43,476 nucleotides of DNA from Planctomycetota bacterium (GCA_018694835.1 JABHOG010000141.1:1-43476); one strand, 5' to 3'. Positions 18,301-26,807 are shown, counted from the first letter of the stretch. Numbers and translations are program-made. The notes: generated from the letters alone by a model not told the origin.

Positions 18301-19722
18301 TTACTCGCTCGGTACGAGATCCAATCTGGCACCAGCAGTGATCGGTAAGATTCCCGTCACTCCATCCAGTACCACGGTGTTTCCAACAGAAGGTATGCCC
18401 GGAGCACCAGCAGAAGGATTCCCCCAGTCCAGATCGGACTGATCCCCGGCGCTGTTGCCGGAGAAAGCATCTGGAATCGTACTGTAGGTGACCACTGCCA
18501 CTTCTCGTGGAAGATCCGCCGTCAGCCCACCTGCGTCGGCAGAGAAGGAGAAAACGATTCCGAGGGTGAATCCATCCGGGGTCTCGAAGGGAGCGAAGAA
18601 CTCGGGACCATTACCGTCGTTGAATCCGGTCAGATCCTGTCCCGGGACCACCGAGGTCAGATCGAGACGCTCGACATCATGAGCCAGAGCCAGCGAGAGC
18701 ATCAGGATCTGGGTCGGGAAGGTCACGTTGTCCCCTCCTTCGGTCAAGATGATGCGAACCTCGGCTCCACCCTCTCCGGTGGTCTGGTCGTACTCACCGC
18801 TGATCTGTTCCAGCTGGTAGGTGAAGACTGGCGAGATGCGCAGGGCAATCTCTGTCTCGTCACTGCCATGCTCATTGGAGGCGATGACGGTGTAGACGAT
18901 CCTGGAAGTTTCCAGGGCGGGAGTTCCGGAGATGATCCCGGTCGTCGGATCGATGGAGACCCCCTCCGGCAAGGCCGGATCGATCAGCCACAGATCCGCC
19001 TCGCCACAGCCGGTGGTGGGTGAGATCGGGTCCATCGGTGCAAACGGTGCGACCACCTTGTCGTCTTCGAGGTAGGCGAGATCACATGGCCCCGCAGGAA
19101 TGATTTCGATGAGGATCGAGAAACTGGCCGATCCACTCTCATTGGCCGCGGTCAGTTGGTGCAAGGTCGCATCCTGGCTGACGATCGGAGTCCCACTGAG
19201 GATTCCACTGTAGGGATCGAGCACAACCCCCTCGGGCAGTGCAGGATCCACCGAGTAGTCACTCGATGGTCCACATCCGAGAGTGGGAGTCAGGGTCGGA
19301 AACGAGGTAAAGGCGAGGATCTGTACCGAGTCGAGTGAATACACCAGGTCGCACGGCGACTCGGGAAGCACGCGGATCTCCAGACCCACCGAAACCTCGC
19401 CACCGTAGTTAGATGCCGTGATGGTAAAGAATGCCGAAGGACAGCTCTCTCCGGGGGTTCCGGTAATGATTCCACTCTTCGAATCGAGAGTCAGTCCGAG
19501 CGGCAACTCGGGAGTCACTACCCAAAGATCGGGTGCATCGCCCTCGACCAGAGGGGCGGGAATATTTACCGGTTCACCGACCGTCACGACCCATTCCGCA
19601 GTCGGATAACTGAGAGCCGTGGGGGCCATGATCTTCGTGCTTCGGCCAAAACAACCGCCGACGAGTGCGGTGAATACGGCCATCAGCAGGAATTTACTGA
19701 TGAAGCTTGTAGAACTCGGCAT
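18301..19722 (-). CDS. Lipoprotein of four putative-Ig (He_PIG) repeats with cohesin-like C-terminus
   Basis: Predicted 473 aa. The ATG at 19722 has a strong GAGGAGG site and opens a lipoprotein signal with VGGC (Cys24); in-frame codons upstream lack such support. About four He_PIG-type repeats follow (for example LPLGLTLDSKSGIITGTP and LPEGVSIDPTTGIISGTP), the later ones with the same PCDL and GCG cysteines as the giant neighbour. The final 150 residues repeat the cohesin-like domain (LSLALAHDVERLDL, DGNGPEFFAP). It is a short-stalk version of the gene downstream, likely co-transcribed. The pair would place the same terminal domain at two heights above the membrane. Function is unknown. Confidence 0.87.
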   Translation of the reverse strand: MPSSTSFISKFLLMAVFTALVGGCFGRSTKIMAPTALSYPTAEWVVTVGEPVNIPAPLVEGDAPDLWVVTPELPLGLTLDSKSGIITGTPGESCPSAFFTITASNYGGEVSVGLEIRVLPESPCDLVYSLDSVQILAFTSFPTLTPTLGCGPSSDYSVDPALPEGVVLDPYSGILSGTPIVSQDATLHQLTAANESGSASFSILIEIIPAGPCDLAYLEDDKVVAPFAPMDPISPTTGCGEADLWLIDPALPEGVSIDPTTGIISGTPALETSRIVYTVIASNEHGSDETEIALRISPVFTYQLEQISGEYDQTTGEGGAEVRIILTEGGDNVTFPTQILMLSLALAHDVERLDLTSVVPGQDLTGFNDGNGPEFFAPFETPDGFTLGIVFSFSADAGGLTADLPREVAVVTYSTIPDAFSGNSAGDQSDLDWGNPSAGAPGIPSVGNTVVLDGVTGILPITAGARLDLVPSE

Positions 19723-20101
19723 CGGGTCCTCCTCAGGGCTATTGCCCATGATTTCATTGCGTACTGCGAGCCGTAGCCCGAGGTACTGATCAAGTCGATT
19801 CAAATGTAAGGCCTGAGATGGTGCTCAAATGGCAAAGGAAAGGTAACGCTGATTGTAGCCATGTTAGGCATTTTGTCTATATTGACATTCTTGGTGCCTG
19901 CCTTGTCAAAGGGGTATATCTGCAATTGAGCGGCGATTAGTCAGGATATACAAAAAATACTGTAATTGTCATCCCCAATGATTCAAACACTATTGTTAGC
20001 AGTACAATACGACAGTAAAGTAAATGACATAAGGGGTTCCAAAAGCGACACCCAGTGTTCCAACTTGACTCTCGCTCAGCCATCTTCAGAGGAGGAGATC
20101 C
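19723..20101. other. Divergent intergenic region, 379 bp
   Basis: AT-rich spacer between the minus-strand Ig lipoprotein operon and the plus-strand beta-helix gene, so promoters for both should lie here. A TTGACA (19882-19887) and an opposing TGTCAA (19904-19909) are present, but neither has a well-spaced -10 box. No gene or RNA is recognised. Confidence 0.5.
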
Positions 20102-22792
20102 GTGTTCCACTCTCGATTCGTACTCATCATGGCCCTGATAGCCAGTCTCAGTGCACTCCATTCCAACAGTCTCATCGCTGCAGACCTTCATGTTCCTGAC
20201 CAGTTCAGTACCATCCAGGGTGCGATCGACTCATCCAACCTGCTCGATACGGTACTCGTGGCTCCTGGGACCTACTTCGAGAACCTGACCTTTGCGGGCA
20301 AGAGCATCACTCTTCGCTCCACAGGAGGTGCTGCCCAGACGATCATCAATGGCAGTAGCCTGACTCGCGGCCCCAGTGATGGCTCGGTGCTCGCCTTTGA
20401 ACAGGGGGAGTCTCCACTGGCAGTGATCGATGGATTCACCCTGACCGCTGGAATCGGCAAGGTCATCACCGACGTAACAGGTACTTTTTCCAGAGGCGGC
20501 GGAATCCTGATCAGCGGATCATCCCCTACCCTGGTCAACTGCACCTTCGACTCCAACACCGCACAACTCGGTGCTGGCATCCATGCTTCGGGAAGTGTCG
20601 CCCTGAACCTCTTCGGGCTCACTTTTAGCGGCAATAACGGCCTCGAAGGAGCGGGAGCTTACCTCCTCGATGTCGGTGCCGTCATCGTCAATGGCTGCTC
20701 CTTCGCTGGTAACAACGCACAAACTGCCGGAGGCGGTTTGACTCTGGACGGTTGCAACGGTGCAGACGTCCTCAACAGCACCTTTGATAACAACAATTCT
20801 CTGATCGGAGGTGGCATCGATGCCAAGACCACCTCGATTCAGATCTTTGATTGCAGTTTCACCAACAACGAGGCGACCCTCATCGGTGGTGCAATAACTC
20901 TTTTCCAGAGCCCGTCCAATATCGTCTCTTGTGAACTGTTCGATAATGTGGCGGGACATGGTGCCGCCATCGGTATCGATGGAAGTTCGGTGATCCTCCA
21001 GAGAAGTGTCATTGCCAACAACTTCGCCACTTCTCAGGGAGGGGCCATCGCCTCGACCCTCAACTCGAGCAGCATCAACCTCAATCACATGACACTCGCC
21101 AATAACAGTGCGTTGCAAGGCTCCGCCGGGATCTACCTACCGACCGATCCTACCGGAACCTCCATCTCGACCGTCATCGCCAGCCATTCCATCTTCTGGA
21201 ATCCTGCCGGCTCCGCCGAGATCAGCATCCCGACCCCTGCCACCATCGACTACTGCAACGTGCGGGGGGGATACCCCGGAACAGTGGTCCTCAATGGTGA
21301 TCCTGGATTCACCGACCCAGCGCTGCGCGATTACTCGTTGCTGCCGAATTCGCTCTGCATCGATGCCGGATCCGCACTCTCTTCCCCCGACGCCGATGGC
21401 ACATTGCCAGACCTGGGTGCCATCTGGCACGATCAGCGTCCTGCGGCGGCGGCCGAACTGGTGTGCAGCCTGATCGATCCTTGCACCAACACTTACGGTG
21501 TGACCTGGACCCTCTCTGGCGCTGTCGATGCCGTGTTGATCTCGTTAGGATCGGATCCCAACAACATGACACCGATGGCATCCCTTCCGGGAAGCTCGAC
21601 CAGTTGGACCACCATCATCAATCTTCCAGGGACACCCACCATCTGTGTGGAGCCACTCAACAATGGCATGTCCCCCGCCAACGGACCGACCTGCTGCCAG
21701 GTGGTCGTGGATCCGATTCCCGATCCTGTCCCCACCACCTTTTTCACCTGCACCCTCGACCATGAAACCTGCACCGCTTCGGTGAACTGGATCAATGGAG
21801 AAAGTTACACTTCGCTTCAATTGACCTCGAATGGAGTCGACCAGGGGATCTCGGCCAATGCGACCTCAGCGCTGCTGGCGCTGGACCAAGATGTTGCGAC
21901 CACTGTTGCACTGGTGGCCACCACCAATTGTGGAATCGTACTGCCTCCAGTCAGTTGTGAACTGACCTGTATCGCTCCACCTCCAGCCCCTGCCACCGAT
22001 TTGCTCTGCAGCCTGACTGACTTCTGCACCAACAGTTACCAGTTGAGTTGGGCCCTCAGTGGCAATGTCGATGAGGTTCAGATCTCGGTCGGACCCGATG
22101 CGGCCAACATGACTCTGGCTGCCGTTCTGCCGGGAGATGCGACCAACTGGCCCACCACCCTGAGTGAAGGCACCCAGGTCATCTGCGTCGAGCCCATCAA
22201 TAACGGTGCGCCGCCGACCACCGGACCGACCTGTTGTGAGATTCTGGTCGATCCACTGCCGGTCCCCGTGCCGACCGCCGACCTGATCTGTTCGGTCGAC
22301 CATTACACCTGCCAGGCGAGCCTGAGCTGGTTGAATGGAGAGGCCTACAGTTCGCTCCAGTTGACGGTCAATGGGGTCGATCACCCGATCACAGCGGATG
22401 CCACCTCAGCGACCGTGACCCTGGCCGCAAATGTCCCCAGCCTGATTCTCCTCGGTGGAACCACCGTCTGCGGTGAAGCTCTGCCAGAACTGAGTTGCGA
22501 ACTGACCTGCATTCCTCCCGACCGATTCATTCGTGGAGATTCCAACGCCGATTCAAACCTCGATGTCTCCGATGTCATGTTCAGTCTCGGTGCAGTGTTC
22601 GGGCAGGTCGTCTCTTCGTGCCAGGATGCTCAGGACACCAATGACGACGGTGCTCTCGACATCAGCGACCCGTTGTTACTGCTGCTCTACCTGTACAGCG
22701 GTGGATCACAGCCTCCTGCGCCCGGACTGACCTGTGGCGACGATCCCACAGCGGACTCCCTGGAGTGCCCAGGATCGCCTGGCTGCCCCTGA
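20102..22792 (+). CDS. Secreted parallel beta-helix protein with Fn3-like repeats and dockerin-like tail
   Basis: Predicted 896 aa. A GTG start is chosen because AGAGGAGGAG lies directly upstream and a signal peptide follows (VLIMALIASLSALHSNSLIAA). Residues about 30-440 are a right-handed beta-helix of the polymorphic-outer-membrane/DUF1565 type: it opens VPDQFSTIQGAIDSSN and VLVAPGTYFENL, then repeats CTFDSNTAQLGAGI, CSFAGNNAQTAGG and CSFTNNEATLIGG. Residues about 450-810 are two copies of a roughly 175-residue Cys-rich Fn3-like pair. The end is dockerin-like (SNADSNLDVSDVM, TNDDGALDISDPL) plus the three-cysteine tail ending GCP. Beta-helices of this sort bind or cleave polysaccharide, but no catalytic residues were identified. 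Confidence 0.85.
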   Translation: MFHSRFVLIMALIASLSALHSNSLIAADLHVPDQFSTIQGAIDSSNLLDTVLVAPGTYFENLTFAGKSITLRSTGGAAQTIINGSSLTRGPSDGSVLAFEQGESPLAVIDGFTLTAGIGKVITDVTGTFSRGGGILISGSSPTLVNCTFDSNTAQLGAGIHASGSVALNLFGLTFSGNNGLEGAGAYLLDVGAVIVNGCSFAGNNAQTAGGGLTLDGCNGADVLNSTFDNNNSLIGGGIDAKTTSIQIFDCSFTNNEATLIGGAITLFQSPSNIVSCELFDNVAGHGAAIGIDGSSVILQRSVIANNFATSQGGAIASTLNSSSINLNHMTLANNSALQGSAGIYLPTDPTGTSISTVIASHSIFWNPAGSAEISIPTPATIDYCNVRGGYPGTVVLNGDPGFTDPALRDYSLLPNSLCIDAGSALSSPDADGTLPDLGAIWHDQRPAAAAELVCSLIDPCTNTYGVTWTLSGAVDAVLISLGSDPNNMTPMASLPGSSTSWTTIINLPGTPTICVEPLNNGMSPANGPTCCQVVVDPIPDPVPTTFFTCTLDHETCTASVNWINGESYTSLQLTSNGVDQGISANATSALLALDQDVATTVALVATTNCGIVLPPVSCELTCIAPPPAPATDLLCSLTDFCTNSYQLSWALSGNVDEVQISVGPDAANMTLAAVLPGDATNWPTTLSEGTQVICVEPINNGAPPTTGPTCCEILVDPLPVPVPTADLICSVDHYTCQASLSWLNGEAYSSLQLTVNGVDHPITADATSATVTLAANVPSLILLGGTTVCGEALPELSCELTCIPPDRFIRGDSNADSNLDVSDVMFSLGAVFGQVVSSCQDAQDTNDDGALDISDPLLLLLYLYSGGSQPPAPGLTCGDDPTADSLECPGSPGCP

Positions 22793-22828
22793 TCCTGACA
22801 CCTTTGGACATTACAAACGACTCCCTTA

Positions 22829-22876
22829 CCCTCGCTCCCGAGCCCGTCTGGACTCGAGAGCGAGGGCTTACAATTT
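22829..22876 (+). terminator. Probable terminator of the beta-helix gene
   Basis: The arms CCCTCGCTC (22829-22837) and GAGCGAGGG (22858-22866) can extend inward with an offset CGAG/CTCG. The tail CTTACAATTT is only moderately U-rich. Confidence 0.5.
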
Positions 22877-22998
22877 AGTAACAATCATCCAGATCGGAAT
22901 CCGCAGCACGCCGTCAACGACTCCTGAAGCACAACGAATAGCCGTTATTCGTCGTTATAGGGGGGATCACGGCGAGAACCCTTTGTCAGTCCAGACAG

Positions 22999-23026
22999 TT
23001 GACAAAAAAATGCACGGCATTACAAT
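22999..23026 (+). promoter_or_regulatory. Sigma-70-type promoter of the response-regulator gene
   Basis: A perfect TTGACA (22999-23004), a 16-bp spacer and TACAAT (23021-23026, five of six). Predicted start near 23033, giving an untranslated leader of about 160 nt. Confidence 0.6.
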
Positions 23027-23193
23027 AGACAAAAGAAGGAAGTACGAAGTAGTAACAAAAGGTCAGTAGGTCCGCCTTCTCTCCCTTTTCAGACCACTTC
23101 GCCAACAGCGCACAAAATCACAGCGAGAAGAGTTTCGATCCTGTAACCAATGCATCCTGTTGCGGTTCAGGTGAGAGTAGCGAGGAGTGTGGG

Positions 23194-23772
23194 ATGAATG
23201 ACAAGAGGACGCTCACTACCGGTGAGATCGCCAACTACTGCGGGGTCAACTTCCGCACAGTAATTCGCTGGATCCAGCGGGGACAGCTGAGGGCGTATCA
23301 ACTCCCCGGACGTGGAGACAATCGCGTAGAGGTCAATAATTTCGTGACCTTTCTCAGAGAAAATAACATCCCGATTCCACGAGAGTTCCTGCACCTGGCT
23401 CGCAGAGTACTCGTGGTCGAGGATGATGTGCTGGTGGCGCAAGCCATCGAGCGCGTACTGCGGAAGCACAACTTCGATGTGTACGTTGCCCAGGACGGAT
23501 TCTCCGCCGGATCGCTGCTTCGTGAGCACCTGCCGTGCGTCATGACCCTCGATCTCCGGATGCCCGGCCTCGGTGGATTCGACGTCATCGAATACGTTCG
23601 TCTCGCTCCCGATCTGAACCTGACCAAGATTCTGGTGGTCTCTGCAATGGAGGACATCGAACTCGATCGGGCTCGCCTGCTGGGTGCCGATGACATCCTT
23701 CCGAAGCCCTTTGAACCAGAAGAGCTGGCCGCTCGCGTCGTCCGCATGGCAGGAGTCGCCCTCCGAGGCTAG
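23194..23772 (+). CDS. Response regulator with N-terminal excisionase/MerR-like HTH and C-terminal receiver
   Basis: Predicted 192 aa with GAGGAG 8 bases upstream. Residues 1-60 form a winged-helix domain of the excisionase/MerR-like kind (LTTGEIANYCGVNFRTVIRWI, then a basic QLPGRGDNRVEV wing). Residues 70-190 are a complete CheY-like receiver: acidic pair Asp77/Asp78, phospho-acceptor Asp120 in TLDLRMPG, a VVSAMED switch strand and Lys171 in LPKPF. The order is the reverse of classical regulators, where the receiver comes first. It has no kinase gene beside it, so it is an orphan here. It has its own promoter and terminator. The targets are unknown. Confidence 0.9.
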   Translation: MNDKRTLTTGEIANYCGVNFRTVIRWIQRGQLRAYQLPGRGDNRVEVNNFVTFLRENNIPIPREFLHLARRVLVVEDDVLVAQAIERVLRKHNFDVYVAQDGFSAGSLLREHLPCVMTLDLRMPGLGGFDVIEYVRLAPDLNLTKILVVSAMEDIELDRARLLGADDILPKPFEPEELAARVVRMAGVALRG

Positions 23773-23807
23773 GCCCATCCCTGACGACGTCAGTACTTAC
23801 CAGACGA

Positions 23808-23850
23808 TAACCTCTGTTTGATCGCTCACGATCGAACAGGGGTTACCTTA
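23808..23850 (+). terminator. Terminator of the response-regulator gene
   Basis: A 17-bp stem (23808-23824 with 23829-23845, two G-U pairs on the RNA) with loop CTCA, followed by CCTTAATT. The stem is strong and the U tract weak. Confidence 0.65.
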
Positions 23851-23887
23851 ATTCTGGCGGCTCAGTTTCTTCTTTCAAACCAGCTGG

Positions 23888-23919
23888 AGTAAACGGAGAT
23901 CGAAGTAAACGGAGATCGG
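23888..23919. repeat. Tandem duplication, 16 bp x 2
   Basis: AGTAAACGGAGATCGA followed directly by AGTAAACGGAGATCGG, one mismatch. Noncoding. Confidence 0.9.
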
Positions 23920-24341
23920 ATCGATCCTCCAGCGATCTCTCCTCCAACTGAATCTGCAGGGAGCCGATCAGGACCATCCAGCAGAAGCACCGCGCTGAGA
24001 CTCCCCCTGTATCCAACCCACCCCGCAGCAGCCTCACGCAGCAGCAGGGGCCCCTCAGCAAGCTCACACAGCAGCGGCACAGCCACTCATGAACGAGATG
24101 GAAGGAGCCTACGGCAATGGTTCCGTTGGTAAGAGAAGCACCGAAGAGGTGGGACGTATGTCGATCTATCGGATGCTGGTGGATCGACAGCCAGAGCCGA
24201 CATCCTGCGCCGACATCCCGCGCCTCTGTACGACGCGTTGATCCTGCTTTCCCCGACTCCAGACGATGAGTCGGAACGACCCTGATCGACAATTCAAGAA
24301 TTGCTGAAGGCTATCTATTGGAATCGTCGGATCCACCGTGC

Positions 24342-24395
24342 AAGTGGCAGAAGAAGTGGCAGAAGAAGTGGCAGAAGAAGTGGCAGAAGAAGTGG
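24342..24395. repeat. Tandem repeat, 12 bp x 4.5
   Basis: Four exact copies of AAGTGGCAGAAG plus a half copy, noncoding, 150-200 bp beyond the 3' end of the minus-strand FG-GAP gene. Confidence 0.96.
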
Positions 24396-24465
24396 ATCGT
24401 GTTGCGAGAAACGTCGCTCCAGCCTCTCCTCAACGGCTCCAGCAACCTCGTTCCTCGCAGCACTG

Positions 24466-24539
24466 ACGATCCACTGTCGACGGATCCACTGTCGACGGAT
24501 CCACTGTCAACGGATCCACTGTCAACGGATCCACTGTCA
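24466..24539. repeat. Tandem repeat, 15 bp x 5
   Basis: Copies of ACGGATCCACTGTC plus one variable base (G in the first two full or partial units, A in the last three); the first copy lacks one G. Each contains a BamHI-type GGATCC palindrome where complete. It ends 4 bp before the stop codon of the minus-strand FG-GAP gene. Confidence 0.95.
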
Positions 24540-24543
24540 ACGA

Positions 24544-26502
24544 TCAGGGGCAACTGATTCGAGGAGTACAGGGCAAGATCAGTGGATCAGGAGCCAGATC
24601 ACAGGCGGGAAAGGGCGCTGCAGGAGGATCCCCGAGGCTAAAGAGGTAGGTCACCACTCGAACCGCATCGCCGATGTCGGTGCCGCCATCGCCGTCGGCG
24701 TCTTCAGCCGCCAGGCAACTTCCTGGCGGATCGATGCCGAACATCCGGCGCAAGATCACCACCGCATCTGCGATGTTCACGACGCCATTGTCATTGGCAT
24801 CTCCGCGGAGAAACGGCACCGGGATCTCGATATCGATCTGCGCTGCGGAGAGTGACGCCTGCACCATGACTCCGCCAGAGACCCTCATCTGGGCAATGGA
24901 GCTGCCGTTGATTCCGATCGGGGCGACGGTGGTTTGCACTGGGTTGGGGACCATCGCCACCTCTACCTGTAGATCGGCGCAATCCAGCACCACTCCCGCT
25001 CCCAGGCCAAAGCCAGACGGGAGCCCCAGATCGCAATTCAAAAGGACCCGGTCAGCTGGAGCGCTGCCAAGATCCACCACCCACACGGCGGGGCCGGCGG
25101 GCCCGGTGGCAGCCATCACCTCGGCAGAAGGGGTCAAGTCGGTCGGAGTGAGCAGGCTACGATCCAGTTCGATGGCCACATCATAGGCTTCGATGGCACG
25201 GTTGGCGGCGACCTGCAGCGGGATCCGCGCCGGCAGCCCGGCAGACACTCTCTGCGGTTCAAGATGGAAGTATCCACTGATATTTTGCGGTCCACAGAAT
25301 GCCGTGATCACTTCGAGATCACTGTGATCCATCCACAGATCGACCACTCCATCGGCGTCGAAGTCGGCAAAGCGAACCTCGAGCGGCCCCTGATAACTGA
25401 AGAAAGCGGATTCATCGAGGAATCTCGCATCGCCCTCGTTGAAGCGGGTAGCGACCACCCCGCCGGAGAAGGGAGCGATGATGTCCTGAAAGCCATCCCC
25501 ATCCATATCCGCCATACCGATTCTTTGCATCAGTCCCCACCCGAACACTCCCAGTGGAATCTCATCTCCCTCGACGAATCCGAGAGTTCCGTCTCCTTCG
25601 AGCAAGATCAGTGACTTGGTCATCCAGGTCCCCAGCACCACGTCCTGAATACCGTCACCGTTGAAGTCATCGGCTACGACCGAGTATGGGTGAGGTAACA
25701 GCGGAAAGAAAATCGAAGAGGCCACGGTGAAGGCGCCGGTTCCATCGTTCTCCAAGCACACGAACATGTTGCCGTCTCGACAGGCCATCACAGCATCGAG
25801 ATCGCCATCGTCGTCCAGATCATGGGCGAGAACATCCGTGGCCAGCGAGGAGAAGTCGGTGTGTGAAGGAGCAGAGAAGAGAACTCCCCCACCGCTGACG
25901 GCTCCCAGTGAACGGAGCACCGTCAAGGAAGCCGGTTGCATGATGAGATCGAGTACATTGGTGCAGCAGACGATATCGTCTAGCCCATCCCCATTCACAT
26001 CGCAAAGTTGAAGATCAAAAGGAGTCCGATTCACCTGGCTATCGAGCGGGATGTCGAGGCGCGGACCCAGGACCCCACCTTCATTGATGTAGACCGAGAT
26101 GTATCCACCAGGATCACTCCCAGTCGCCCACGCCATCGCGATGTCCATGTCGCCATCTCCATCGAGATCCCCCACATCCAGCGACCGAACCAGTCCGTCG
26201 ATTCCAGTTCCAGGATCGATCCTCACCCGGTTCCCATGGGCACCGGTTCCAAATCCGAAGCTGATGGTGATGACTCCCTGGCCATTGACCGCGATCAAAT
26301 CGAGAATTCCGTCGCCATCGATATCGGCGCTGGCCGAATCGCGGATCGAGATGCCGGTTGCGGTCGGAATCGGGCTGTTGAATGGGACCTGCTGACCCCA
26401 GCTGATCGAGACGAACAACAGGATGTTCATCACCAGCATCAGTGGAGTGGTCCCCATTCGGGGACTCAGTAGGGGACTCAGTAGGGGCCTCAGGTTTAGC
26501 AT
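24544..26502 (-). CDS. Secreted FG-GAP/VCBS-repeat protein with cohesin-like and dockerin-like modules
   Basis: Predicted 652 aa. The ATG at 26502 has GGAG five bases upstream; it places a 12-bp tandem repeat inside the coding region as PLLSPLLSPR ahead of the signal peptide. An ATG at 26457 without a ribosome site is the alternative. The hydrophobic segment LMLVMNILLFVSISWG is the export signal. Residues about 50-390 are FG-GAP propeller repeats (DIDGDGILDLI, DLDGDGDMDIA, DVNGDGLDDIV, DMDGDGFQDII, DFDADGVVDLW). Residues about 400-545 may be a cohesin-like domain. The end is dockerin-like (ANDNGVVNIADAV, DADGDGGTDIGDAV) with a Cys tail ending RISCP. Likely a surface or matrix calcium-binding protein; no enzymatic site is seen. 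Confidence 0.85.
   Translation of the reverse strand: MLNLRPLLSPLLSPRMGTTPLMLVMNILLFVSISWGQQVPFNSPIPTATGISIRDSASADIDGDGILDLIAVNGQGVITISFGFGTGAHGNRVRIDPGTGIDGLVRSLDVGDLDGDGDMDIAMAWATGSDPGGYISVYINEGGVLGPRLDIPLDSQVNRTPFDLQLCDVNGDGLDDIVCCTNVLDLIMQPASLTVLRSLGAVSGGGVLFSAPSHTDFSSLATDVLAHDLDDDGDLDAVMACRDGNMFVCLENDGTGAFTVASSIFFPLLPHPYSVVADDFNGDGIQDVVLGTWMTKSLILLEGDGTLGFVEGDEIPLGVFGWGLMQRIGMADMDGDGFQDIIAPFSGGVVATRFNEGDARFLDESAFFSYQGPLEVRFADFDADGVVDLWMDHSDLEVITAFCGPQNISGYFHLEPQRVSAGLPARIPLQVAANRAIEAYDVAIELDRSLLTPTDLTPSAEVMAATGPAGPAVWVVDLGSAPADRVLLNCDLGLPSGFGLGAGVVLDCADLQVEVAMVPNPVQTTVAPIGINGSSIAQMRVSGGVMVQASLSAAQIDIEIPVPFLRGDANDNGVVNIADAVVILRRMFGIDPPGSCLAAEDADGDGGTDIGDAVRVVTYLFSLGDPPAAPFPACDLAPDPLILPCTPRISCP
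26460..26494. repeat. Tandem repeat, 12 bp x 2.8, at the N-terminus of the FG-GAP gene
   Basis: Two exact copies of GGGGACTCAGTA and a diverged third. On the minus strand it is in frame between two candidate start codons and would encode a repeated LLSP. Confidence 0.9.
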
Positions 26503-26680
26503 CTGTGCTCCAAGTGTATCGGTAGATAGTTACCGAATAGCCGTTTTAATAAACTCAAACCCTGGCATCCCCGGATCGCCAGAAACAATGAGATCTGTTT
26601 CGATTATCCTGCTTCGGGTGAGAGCAGGACAGCAATTTCAAAAACTGACAGGATTGGCGATCCTCTCGCAGCACCATGAA

Positions 26681-26714
26681 CAGGTCTGACAGGTCTGACA
26701 GGTCTGACAGGTCT
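26681..26714. repeat. Tandem repeat, 9 bp x 3.8
   Basis: Three exact copies of CAGGTCTGA plus CAGGTCT. Confidence 0.95.
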
Positions 26715-26722
26715 CCCCGGGT

Positions 26723-26762
26723 GCGAGTGAGTGATACGACTCGCGAGTGAGTGATACGACTC
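26723..26762. repeat. Tandem duplication, 20 bp x 2
   Basis: Two exact adjacent copies of a 20-bp unit beginning GCGAGTGAGTG and ending ATACGACTC. Confidence 0.95.
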
Positions 26763-26771
26763 GCGATCCTC

Positions 26772-26807
26772 CTCGAGTTCCCCCATCGACTCGAGTTCCC
26801 CCATCGA
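26772..26807. repeat. Tandem duplication, 18 bp x 2
   Basis: Two exact adjacent copies of CTCGAGTTCCCCCATCGA. Confidence 0.95.

Larger units (their letters stand above)
22793..23193. other. Intergenic region between beta-helix and response-regulator genes
   Basis: About 400 bp holding a probable terminator (22829-22876) and a good sigma-70-type promoter (22999-23026), leaving a leader of about 160 nt before the regulator gene. No further gene is seen. Confidence 0.6.
23773..24543. other. 770-bp region without a credible gene
   Basis: Holds the regulator's terminator (23808-23850) and three tandem-repeat arrays (23888, 24342 and 24466). Minus-strand frame 23843-24292 encodes a Cys/Arg-rich product without family resemblance or good start, so I do not call it. 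No stable RNA was recognised. Confidence 0.6.

Noticed and set aside
19882-19920. Promoter TTGACA ... TATATC upstream of the beta-helix gene
   Set aside because: The spacer of 27 bp is too long for a sigma-70 promoter.
23843-24292. 149-codon minus-strand frame rich in Cys and Arg after the response regulator
   Set aside because: Overlaps the regulator's terminator and a tandem duplication, with low-complexity composition and no family resemblance.
24466-24539. CRISPR array
   Set aside because: Repeats are directly adjacent with no spacers, units are only 15 bp and no cas genes are near; the same holds for the other arrays.
24301-24855. Plus-strand frame encoding repeated GRRS and IHCRR peptides
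   Set aside because: The repeats come from two noncoding tandem arrays with periods divisible by three; the frame then runs antisense into the FG-GAP gene.
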